NCBI RefSeq assembly: GCF_014645815.1
Contig: NZ_BMML01000008.1
Coordinates: 124,001-188,000 of the forward strand
Reading direction: 5' to 3'
Source: Streptomyces fuscichromogenes
GTDB lineage: Bacteria > Actinomycetota > Actinomycetes > Streptomycetales > Streptomycetaceae
Length of the DNA: 64,000 bases
Every line of letters starts with the position of its first letter. The stretch's first letter is position 1. The notes below the pieces were generated by a model. It made no database searches. It saw only the letters and a program-made list of their open reading frames with translations, and was not told the DNA's origin. Both the position numbers and the translations under genes were made by a program. Below are positions 49,598 to 56,598 of the stretch, in pieces.

Positions 49598-50054
49598 TGG
49601 AACGCCCCCATCCCTGAGACCACTTGATGCCGGATGCGCCAAGCCCTATCAGAATGCCGGTAAATACGGCCTCCCGTCCGGTAGTTCTCACCCTTCGAAC
49701 GGGATGTCGAGTTGCCTCCGGCATACCCATGAGTGCATGTGCCCCCAGGCCTCGTGCACTCAAAGTAATCCTACGATCACTGGTCCAGCCATGGCGATCC
49801 CGGAAACGCCACCATTCGCCACCCCTTCGAATGAACTCACGATGCCCTTGGCGCGATTCACTTGACATAGAACGGCCGGGAGTAGGCGGAGCGATGCACG
49901 CGGGGGCGCACACTCCCAGGTGCACCACCCGGGACGCTTCGGGGCGCTGCCGTGACCTTGCGGGCGCGAGGGAAGGCGGAGCCGTAGCGTCACGTTCCGT
50001 TCTCGTCCCGTTCCGTGTCGTAACCACCGGCGCGCCGGACCCGTTGGAGGGGGC
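49598..50054. other. nsdA / primase-like divergent region
   Basis: A 457-bp gap with no gene. TGAGTGCA (49730-49737) and TGCACTCA (49755-49762) form an 8-bp inverted repeat with a 17-nt spacer, about 135 bp before the nsdA start: a candidate operator or hairpin. TTGACA at 49863-49868 could be a -35 for the rightward gene, but no -10 follows well. Confidence 0.5.
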
Positions 50055-50711
50055 ATGGGCTTCACGATCGGCGGCATTCGCGAGATCCGCTCCGGCACGC
50101 GTCGGCGCGGTCGTTCATCGGACTGCACCGCCGTCGCCGAGTTCACCGGACTGTGGGGCTGGGACGTGGTGCCGGGCGCCCGGACCGCGGCCGGCGCGTG
50201 TTCCTGCGGGCACGCCGACTGCCCCGCCCCGGGAGCGCATCCGCTGGACTTCGCCCCCCAGGTGCCCGCGGGCGCCACGCTCGACGAGGTCACCAAGGCC
50301 TGGGGGGAGTTCCCGGGAGCCGCGGTGATGCTGCCGGTCGGCCGCGCGTTCGACGTGATCGAGGTCGCGGAGGCGGCCGGGCGCCGCGCCCTGGTGCGCC
50401 TGGAGCGGATGGGCCTCCCGCTCGGCCCGGTCATCGCCACCCCGGACGGCCGCGCCCAGTTCCTCGTCGCCCCGGGAGCCACCGCCGAACTCCCCGAGCT
50501 GCTCTACCGCACGGGCTGGGACGACCCGACCTCCCTGGACCTGCGCGGCCTCGGCGCGGGCAGCCACCTCACCGCGCCGCCGTCCGACCGGGGCGGCCTG
50601 GGCCCGGTGCGCTGGCTGCGGCCGCCGGCCCTGGACTCGGCGACCCGCCCGCCGGCGGCACGGCTGCTGCTGGGCACCCTGGCCTACGTGGCGCACCGGT
50701 CACGGGCGTAG
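50055..50711 (+). CDS. Primase-polymerase (AEP)-like protein, probably inactive
   Basis: The 218-residue product (GGAGGGGG before ATG 50055) resembles the stand-alone prim-pol domain. It has CSCGHADCPAPGAHP, FPGAAVMLPVGRAFDVIEV and a closing AYVAHRSRA. In active members the first acidic motif reads DxD and a later motif includes a conserved His. Here the positions read DVIEVAE and DGRAQFLV, so the metal-binding residues seem lost. It is annotated in relatives as a bifunctional primase/polymerase. Regulatory or structural use is inference. It has a strong terminator and is divergent from nsdA. Confidence 0.8.
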   Translation: MGFTIGGIREIRSGTRRRGRSSDCTAVAEFTGLWGWDVVPGARTAAGACSCGHADCPAPGAHPLDFAPQVPAGATLDEVTKAWGEFPGAAVMLPVGRAFDVIEVAEAAGRRALVRLERMGLPLGPVIATPDGRAQFLVAPGATAELPELLYRTGWDDPTSLDLRGLGAGSHLTAPPSDRGGLGPVRWLRPPALDSATRPPAARLLLGTLAYVAHRSRA

Positions 50712-50743
50712 CCGCGGGGACCCGGACGACCGACCCATACGCC

Positions 50744-50784
50744 GAAGCGCCCGTCCCCGACTGCATCTCGGGAGCGGGCGCTTC
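50744..50784. terminator. Bidirectional terminator hairpin
   Basis: A stem of about 17 bp, 15 paired (outer gaagcgcccg / cgggcgcttc), with loop ctgcatc, between the convergent primase-like gene and ftsY. Confidence 0.85.
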
Positions 50785-50817
50785 TCAAGCGAGTGAGTAG
50801 ATTTACTCACCTCAAGG

Positions 50818-52020
50818 TCAGTCACCGATAAGGGCATCCACGAACGCCTCCGGCTCGAACGGCGCCAGGTCGTCCGCGCCCTCGCCCAGGCCGATCAGCT
50901 TGACGGGGACACCCAGCTCGCGCTGGACCGCGATCACGATGCCGCCCTTGGCGGTGCCGTCCAGCTTGGTGAGGACGATGCCGGTGATGTCGACGACCTC
51001 GGCGAAGACCCGGGCCTGGACCAGGCCGTTCTGCCCGGTGGTGGCGTCGAGGACGAGCAGCACCTCGTCCAGCGGGGCGTGCTTCTCGACGACCCGCTTG
51101 ACCTTGCCCAGCTCGTCCATGAGGCCGGTCTTGGTGTGCAGCCGGCCGGCGGTGTCGATGAGGACGACGTCGACCCCCATCTCCTTGCCCTCCTTCACCG
51201 CGTCGAAGGCGACGGAGGCGGGGTCACCGGCCTCCGGCCCGCGCACGGTGTAGGCGCCCACCCGCTCGCCCCAGGTCTGGAGCTGGTCCGCGGCGGCGGC
51301 CCGGAAGGTGTCGGCGGCGCCGAGCACGACCGTACGGCCGTCGGCGACCAGGACCCGGGCGAGCTTGCCGGTGGTGGTGGTCTTGCCGGTGCCGTTGACC
51401 CCGACGACCATCACGATGCCGGGCTTGCGGTCCTCTGGCTCGGTCTTCACCGCGCGGTCGGCATCGGTGCCGACCAGGTTGAGCAGTTCCTCGCGCAGCA
51501 GACCGCGCAGTTCCGCGGGGGTGCGGGTGCCGAGCACCTTGACCCGCTCGCGCAGCCGGTCGACGAGTTCGGTGGTGGGCTGCACACCGACGTCGGCGGT
51601 GAGCAGGGTGTCCTCGATCTCCTCCCAGGTCTCGTCGTCGAGGTGCTCGCGCGAGAGCAGCGTGAGCAGCCCCTTGCCGAGGGCGTTCTGGGACCGGGAG
51701 AGCCGGGCGCGCAGCCGGACCAGCCGGCCGGCGGTGGGCTCCGGGATCTCGATCGCGGGCGCTTCGGGGACGAGGGGCTCTTCGACGGCGACCGGGGCCG
51801 AGCCGTCGGGAAGGTCGACCTCCTCTATCGTCCGGCGCGGTTCGTCGCGCGGCGTCTCGGCCTCGTCGCCGACGTGCGGCTCGGCCGGTGGCGCGGTGAT
51901 GTCGGGCGCGGCGGGGGGCGGCGGGGGCAGCGACTTCTTGCGCCGGCTGCCGATGACGAGCCCGCCGAGCGCACCGAGCACGACCACGGCGATGACTACA
52001 GCAAGGATGACGGTTTCCAT
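50818..52020 (-). CDS. ftsY: Signal recognition particle receptor FtsY
   Basis: From ATG 52020 the protein has 400 residues. An N-terminal membrane segment (METVILAVVIAVVVLGALGG) anchors it, then comes an acidic, Pro-rich linker and the NG domain. The G domain has G1 GVNGTGKTTTTGKLA, G3 DTAGRLHTK, G4 TKLDGTAKGG and the DTFRAAAADQL motif. It receives the Ffh-ribosome complex at the membrane. An upstream in-frame ATG at 52038 is a weaker alternative. Confidence 0.96.
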   Translation of the reverse strand: METVILAVVIAVVVLGALGGLVIGSRRKKSLPPPPPAAPDITAPPAEPHVGDEAETPRDEPRRTIEEVDLPDGSAPVAVEEPLVPEAPAIEIPEPTAGRLVRLRARLSRSQNALGKGLLTLLSREHLDDETWEEIEDTLLTADVGVQPTTELVDRLRERVKVLGTRTPAELRGLLREELLNLVGTDADRAVKTEPEDRKPGIVMVVGVNGTGKTTTTGKLARVLVADGRTVVLGAADTFRAAAADQLQTWGERVGAYTVRGPEAGDPASVAFDAVKEGKEMGVDVVLIDTAGRLHTKTGLMDELGKVKRVVEKHAPLDEVLLVLDATTGQNGLVQARVFAEVVDITGIVLTKLDGTAKGGIVIAVQRELGVPVKLIGLGEGADDLAPFEPEAFVDALIGD

Positions 52021-52148
52021 AACGCGTCCAGTATCCATCTCTCCCCCGCGGCCGACTTTGCTCCCTCGCGCGGGAGTTTCCGGGTGATACCTCGAAGCAT
52101 GATGGCGTTTTTGATAGCTTTTGGTGAGATTGGTTGGACTATCGTACG

Positions 52149-53630
52149 ATGGCTGACATGAGCACCACCGCCCACCACGATGGCGCGCTCGAACATCTCG
52201 AAGAGTCACTGGAGCAGCACGGCCTGGAGACCCGGGGCATCGAACCGGTCCCGGACTCCGAGCGCACCGCCACCCCCCGCGGTCTGCTCCCCACCTGGAT
52301 CGCCGCCAACATCACCGTCCTGCTGGTGACCATGGGCGCGAGCCTGGTGGTGGACTTCGGGCTGAACTTCTGGCAGTGCCTGGTGGTCGGCGTCGCGGCC
52401 CCGACCGTGGCGTACGGCCTGGTGGGCCTGATCGGCATCGCGGGCAGACGCGGCGGCGCGCCGGGCATGGCGCTCTCCCGCGCGGTCTTCGGCCAGCGCG
52501 GCAACCTGCTCCCGGGCGGGCTGATCTGGGTCGCCCGCTGGGGCTGGGAGACGATCAACGCGGTGACCGGCGCCTATGCGCTGCTGACCGTCCTGGAGAT
52601 CCTGTTCGGGATCAGGCGCAACACCGTCCTGATCATCGTCACCCTGCTCCTCTTCGTGATCACCACGTTCGCGATCTCGGGCATGGGCATCAAGGCGGTG
52701 CGGTACTGCAACCGGTGGGCGACCTGGCTGTTCGGCGCCTTCTCCGTGCTGGTGCTCGGCCGGCTGATCGCGGTGACGGACTGGGCCGCGGTGTTCGGGC
52801 AGCGCGCCGGGCCCGTGGCCGCGATGGTCACCGGGGCCGGGCTGATCGCCGCGGGCGGCATGAGCTGGACACCGACCGCGCCGGACTTCACGCGGTATCT
52901 GCCGGGTACGGCGCCCTCCGCGGCGATCGTACGCAACACGGTCGGCGGCGCCGGGATCGTCGTACTCCCCCTGGTCCTGATGGGCGCGGTGACGGCGTCC
53001 GCCAGGCCGGGCCTCGCGAAGGCGGCCGACCCGGTCTCGTTCCTCGGCGAGAGCCTCCCGCTCTGGCTCGCGGTCCCCTACCTCCTCGTCGCCCTGGCCG
53101 GGATGCTGCTGATCAACGCGATGTCGATGTACTCGGCGGGCTTCACCGCGCAGACGCTGGGCTTCCGCGTCCACCGGCACTGGGCGGTCGCCGTCAACGC
53201 GGTCATCTCGCTGCTCCTCGGCGGCGTCCTGATGCTGGCCGCGACCTCCTTCATGGCCTCCTTCACCGCCTTCCTGTCGCTGCTGGCGGTGGCGTTCTCG
53301 GCCTGGGTGGGCGTCTTCGGCGTCGACATGCTCCGCCGCCGCGAGTACGACGCCGCGGCCCTCCTCGACACGACCCGGACCAGCGCCTACTGGTACCGGG
53401 CCGGCTTCTCCCCCGCCGCCGTCGCGGCCTGGGCGCTGGGCCTGGCCACCGGCCTGCTCTTCACGACCTGCGACTGGTTCACCGGCCCGCTCGCCGACGG
53501 CAACCCCGTCGGCCGGTACGGCCTCGGCTGGCTCGCGACGATCGTCGTCTCGGGCCTGCTGTACGCGGTGCTGCCGAAGCCGGCGGTGGTGCCGGCCTCG
53601 GCCGGGAAGTCCGCACCCCTGGCTGTCTGA
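52149..53630 (+). CDS. NCS1-family nucleobase permease (cytosine/purine type)
   Basis: The product is about 493 residues from ATG 52149; ATG 52158 is equally possible and neither has a strong ribosome site. Twelve hydrophobic segments are visible. Early family landmarks are LPTWIAANITVLLVTMG and RAVFGQRGNLLPGGLIW, and later GGMSWTPTAPDFTRYLPG. This matches CodB-like cytosine permeases of the NCS1 (cation symport) family, which also contains allantoin and hydantoin carriers. Substrate not certain. It is divergent from ftsY and followed by an LLM oxidoreductase, 60 bp away. Confidence 0.9.
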   Translation: MADMSTTAHHDGALEHLEESLEQHGLETRGIEPVPDSERTATPRGLLPTWIAANITVLLVTMGASLVVDFGLNFWQCLVVGVAAPTVAYGLVGLIGIAGRRGGAPGMALSRAVFGQRGNLLPGGLIWVARWGWETINAVTGAYALLTVLEILFGIRRNTVLIIVTLLLFVITTFAISGMGIKAVRYCNRWATWLFGAFSVLVLGRLIAVTDWAAVFGQRAGPVAAMVTGAGLIAAGGMSWTPTAPDFTRYLPGTAPSAAIVRNTVGGAGIVVLPLVLMGAVTASARPGLAKAADPVSFLGESLPLWLAVPYLLVALAGMLLINAMSMYSAGFTAQTLGFRVHRHWAVAVNAVISLLLGGVLMLAATSFMASFTAFLSLLAVAFSAWVGVFGVDMLRRREYDAAALLDTTRTSAYWYRAGFSPAAVAAWALGLATGLLFTTCDWFTGPLADGNPVGRYGLGWLATIVVSGLLYAVLPKPAVVPASAGKSAPLAV

Positions 53631-53690
53631 CGTACCGTCAGCTACTGTCCCCGCACACCCGCCGGCCAGCCAAGGCGAAGGGGAACTCCC

Positions 53691-54662
53691 ATGCCCGTCA
53701 CGGTCGTCCGCTTCAACCTCGTCGAGCCCGGCGCCTCCCCGGCGACCCTGGGCGCCCGGTACCGAGCGGCCCTCGACATGGCCGCGTACGCCGACGAGCA
53801 CGGGGTCACCACCGTGCAGACCGAGGAGCACCACGGCGTCGACAACAACTGGCTGCCGTCGCCGTTCGCCTTCGCGGGCGCGGTGTTCGGGGCGACCCGG
53901 ACCATCGCGGTGACCGTGTCCGCGGTGATCGGCCCGCTGCACGACCCGCTGCGGCTGGCGGAGGACATCGCGGTGCTCGACCTGCTCAGCGGGGGCCGCC
54001 TGGTGACGGTGGCCGGGATCGGCTACCGGCCCGAGGAGTACGCCCTGTTCGACGTGGAGTGGAAGCGGCGGGGGCGGTTGCAGGACGAGCTGCTGGAGAC
54101 GCTGCTGAAGGCATGGACCGGGGAGGAGTTCGAGTACCGGGGCCGTACGGTACGGGTCACCCCGCGCCCCTTCACCGACCCGCACCCCCTCCTCCTGGTC
54201 GGCGGCTCCTCCAGGGCCGCCGCCCGCCGCGCAGCCCGCCTGGGCCTGCCGTTCTTCCCGAGCGCGCATCTGCCGGAGCTGGAGGCGTACTACAAGGAGC
54301 AGCTCACCGAGTACGGCACGGAGGGCTGGACGATGATGCCCACGGCCGAGACGCCGCTGCTGCACATCGCCGAGGACCCGGACCGGGCGTGGGCGCGGTA
54401 CGGCGAGCACTTCCTGCACGAGGCCCGGACCTACGCGTCCTGGCAGTCCGGGGACATCCGCTCGGCGGTGCGGTCGACGGCCGCGACGGTGGCGGAGCTC
54501 CGCGCGGAGGGCGTCTACCGGATCCTCACGCCGCAGGAGTGCGTGACGGCGGGACTGGACAACCTCGTGCTGCATCCGCTGGCCGGCGGCATGCCGGTGG
54601 AGGAGGGCTGGCGAAGCCTGCGGCTCTTCGCGGAGACCGTACTCCCGGCGCTACCGGCGTAG
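53691..54662 (+). CDS. LLM-class (luciferase-like) flavin monooxygenase family protein
   Basis: A 323-residue TIM-barrel protein with AAGGGGAA before ATG 53691. The N-terminal region has TVQTEEHHGVDNNWLPSPF and PLHDPLRLAEDIAVLDLLSGGRLV, the usual LLM signature. The F420- or FMN-binding mode cannot be decided from sequence. It is close behind the NCS1 permease and probably co-transcribed, so it could act on a nucleobase-like compound or a side product. That link is inference. Confidence 0.88.
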   Translation: MPVTVVRFNLVEPGASPATLGARYRAALDMAAYADEHGVTTVQTEEHHGVDNNWLPSPFAFAGAVFGATRTIAVTVSAVIGPLHDPLRLAEDIAVLDLLSGGRLVTVAGIGYRPEEYALFDVEWKRRGRLQDELLETLLKAWTGEEFEYRGRTVRVTPRPFTDPHPLLLVGGSSRAAARRAARLGLPFFPSAHLPELEAYYKEQLTEYGTEGWTMMPTAETPLLHIAEDPDRAWARYGEHFLHEARTYASWQSGDIRSAVRSTAATVAELRAEGVYRILTPQECVTAGLDNLVLHPLAGGMPVEEGWRSLRLFAETVLPALPA

Positions 54663-54882
54663 CGGGGACAAGCCCTGCCGACAGACGACTTCGGGAGCTT
54701 CGGCACCGTCGGACAGCGCTGTCGTGGCGGAGGGGGTGAAGCGGCGGGGGCGGGGGGCGTCGGGGCTGTGCGGTGGGCGCGAAGCCGTCGCCCCGCCCGG
54801 GCAGTGACCGGGCGGGGCGACGGGGAGTACGAGGAGAGGGGCAGCGGGGACTTGGCCCTTCTCCCCGAGTCGGGGAGGGCGG

Positions 54883-56301
54883 TCAGCCCATCTCCTCCAG
54901 GGACTTGCCCTTCGTCTCCTTGACGTACTTGAGGACGAACGGGATGGAGAGGGCCGCGAAGACCGTGTAGATCACGTAGGTCCCGGAGAGGTTCCAGTCG
55001 GCCAGCGACGGGAAGCTCGCGGTGATGGCCCAGTTGGCGATCCACTGCGCGGCGGCGGCCACACCGAGCGCGGCGGCACGGATCCGGTTCGGGAACATCT
55101 CGCCGAGCATGACCCAGACGACCACACCCCAGGACAGGGCGAAGAAGAGGACGAAGACGTGGGCGGCGACCAGGGCCGTCCAGCCCTGCGCGGAGGGGAG
55201 CTTGCCGTCGACCAGGTGGTAGGAGAAGGCCCAGGCCTCCAGGGCGAGGCCGACGACCATGCCGACCGAGCCGATGAGGGCCAGCGGCTTGCGGCCGATG
55301 CGGTCCACGAAGATCATCGCGATCACGGTGCCGATGATGTTGATGATCGACGTGGTGAAGGAGTAGAAGAACGAGTCCGTCGGGTCGACGCCCACCGACT
55401 GCCAGAGGGTGGAGGAGTAGTAGAACGCGACGTTGATGCCGACGAACTGCTGGAAGACCGAGAGGCCGATGCCGACCCAGACGATCGGCTTGAAGAAGAA
55501 GGAGCCGCCCAGCAGGTCCTTGAACGTGGACTTGTGCTCGCTCTTCATCGCGTGCTCGATCTCGGCGACCCGGGCGTCCAGGTCGGCGCTCTCGCCCTCG
55601 ACCTCGGCGAGGATCGCGCGGGCACGGTCCCGCTTGCCGACGGAGAGCAGGAAGCGCGGGGACTCGGGGATCGCCAGGGAGAGCAGACCGTACAGGACGG
55701 CCGGGACCACCATCACGCCGAGCATGACCTGCCAGGCCTCCAGGCCCATCAGCTTGCCGCGCTGGTTGCCGCCGGCGGCGTTCAGCAGGCCCCAGTTGAC
55801 CAGCTGCGAGATGGCGATGCCGATGACGATCGCGGCCTGCTGGAAGGAGCCGAGGCGGCCCCGGTAGGCGGGCGGGGCGACCTCGGCGATGTACGCGGGG
55901 CCGATGACGGAGGCCATGCCGATCGCGAAGCCGCCGATGATCCGCCAGAAGGCGAAGTCCCACAGGGCGAAGGGCAGCGCCGAGCCGACGGCGCTGATGG
56001 TGAACAGCACGGCGGCGATCTGCATGCACCGGATGCGGCCGATGCGGTCGGCTATCCGGCCGGCGGTCGCGGCGCCGATGGCGCAGCCGATCAGGGCGAT
56101 GGCGATGACCTGGGCGAGGGCAGCGGACCCGATGTCGTAGCGGTCCCGGATCGCCTCCACGGCACCGTTGATGACGGAGCTGTCGTAGCCGAAGAGGAAA
56201 CCGCCCATCGCGGCCGCCGCCGCGATGAAGATGACATGCCCGAGGTGATCGGGGTGAGCCGTCCCGGCTCCTGACTGGGGTGCCTGCGCAGTGCTGGTCA
56301 C
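54883..56301 (-). CDS. glcP: Glucose permease of the major facilitator superfamily (sugar porter)
   Basis: GTG 56301 follows GAGGAG by 6 nt and gives 472 residues. Twelve hydrophobic segments are visible. Sugar-porter motifs are complete: GRIADRIGRIRCM, RIIGGFAIGMASVIGPAYIAE, PESPRFLL, QQFVGINVAFYYS, DRIGRKPL and ETKGKSLEEM near the C-terminus. The size and sequence fit GlcP, the proton-coupled glucose carrier of S. coelicolor and S. lividans (gene order also matches, from memory). A LacI-type palindrome lies 104-113 bp upstream. Confidence 0.92.
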   Translation of the reverse strand: MTSTAQAPQSGAGTAHPDHLGHVIFIAAAAAMGGFLFGYDSSVINGAVEAIRDRYDIGSAALAQVIAIALIGCAIGAATAGRIADRIGRIRCMQIAAVLFTISAVGSALPFALWDFAFWRIIGGFAIGMASVIGPAYIAEVAPPAYRGRLGSFQQAAIVIGIAISQLVNWGLLNAAGGNQRGKLMGLEAWQVMLGVMVVPAVLYGLLSLAIPESPRFLLSVGKRDRARAILAEVEGESADLDARVAEIEHAMKSEHKSTFKDLLGGSFFFKPIVWVGIGLSVFQQFVGINVAFYYSSTLWQSVGVDPTDSFFYSFTTSIINIIGTVIAMIFVDRIGRKPLALIGSVGMVVGLALEAWAFSYHLVDGKLPSAQGWTALVAAHVFVLFFALSWGVVVWVMLGEMFPNRIRAAALGVAAAAQWIANWAITASFPSLADWNLSGTYVIYTVFAALSIPFVLKYVKETKGKSLEEMG

Positions 56302-56404
56302 AAGAAACTCCTCGGGCCACCGGCAACGCTGCCGGGGGTGGGGGGTGAGCCCTCTCAGGACTAAGTGGCGCACAAGATCACACCACTCACACCTGAAGGT
56401 AAAA

Positions 56405-56414
56405 GCAACGTTGC
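56405..56414. promoter_or_regulatory. LacI-family-type operator candidate upstream of glcP
   Basis: A perfect 10-bp palindrome GCAACGTTGC, with the central CG and AACGTT core typical of LacI/GalR operators. It lies in the 297-bp smc-glcP gap, about 104 bp before the glcP start. Confidence 0.45.
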
Positions 56415-56520
56415 AGAGACTATGCCTTCAAGTTTCGAAGTCAACAGGGGGCAAGGTGTGAAGTTGCAGATACCACGCAATGAAAATGCGTTCAGTTCTT
56501 GAAGAAGAGGTGACGATGAC

Positions 56521-56573
56521 GCGCCCCAAAGGGGCGCGGGGAACTGCGCGACCAGCCACAACGCACCCGCACC
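56521..56573 (-). repeat. Dispersed palindromic element (family A) downstream of smc
   Basis: The hairpin gcgcccc-aaa-ggggcgc (56521-56537) is followed by cggggaactgcgcgaccagcc and gcacccgcaccc. In reverse complement it matches the 25027-25080 element and the two copies inside smc. Lying 26 bp after the smc stop codon, it may serve as the smc terminator. Confidence 0.8.
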
Positions 56574-56598
56574 CGAAGAAGTCGGCCAGGACCCAGCG

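Noticed and set aside
49863..49892. A -35 TTGACA promoter for the primase-like gene
   Set aside because: No acceptable -10 hexamer lies 16-18 bp downstream, and the start codon is about 190 bp away.
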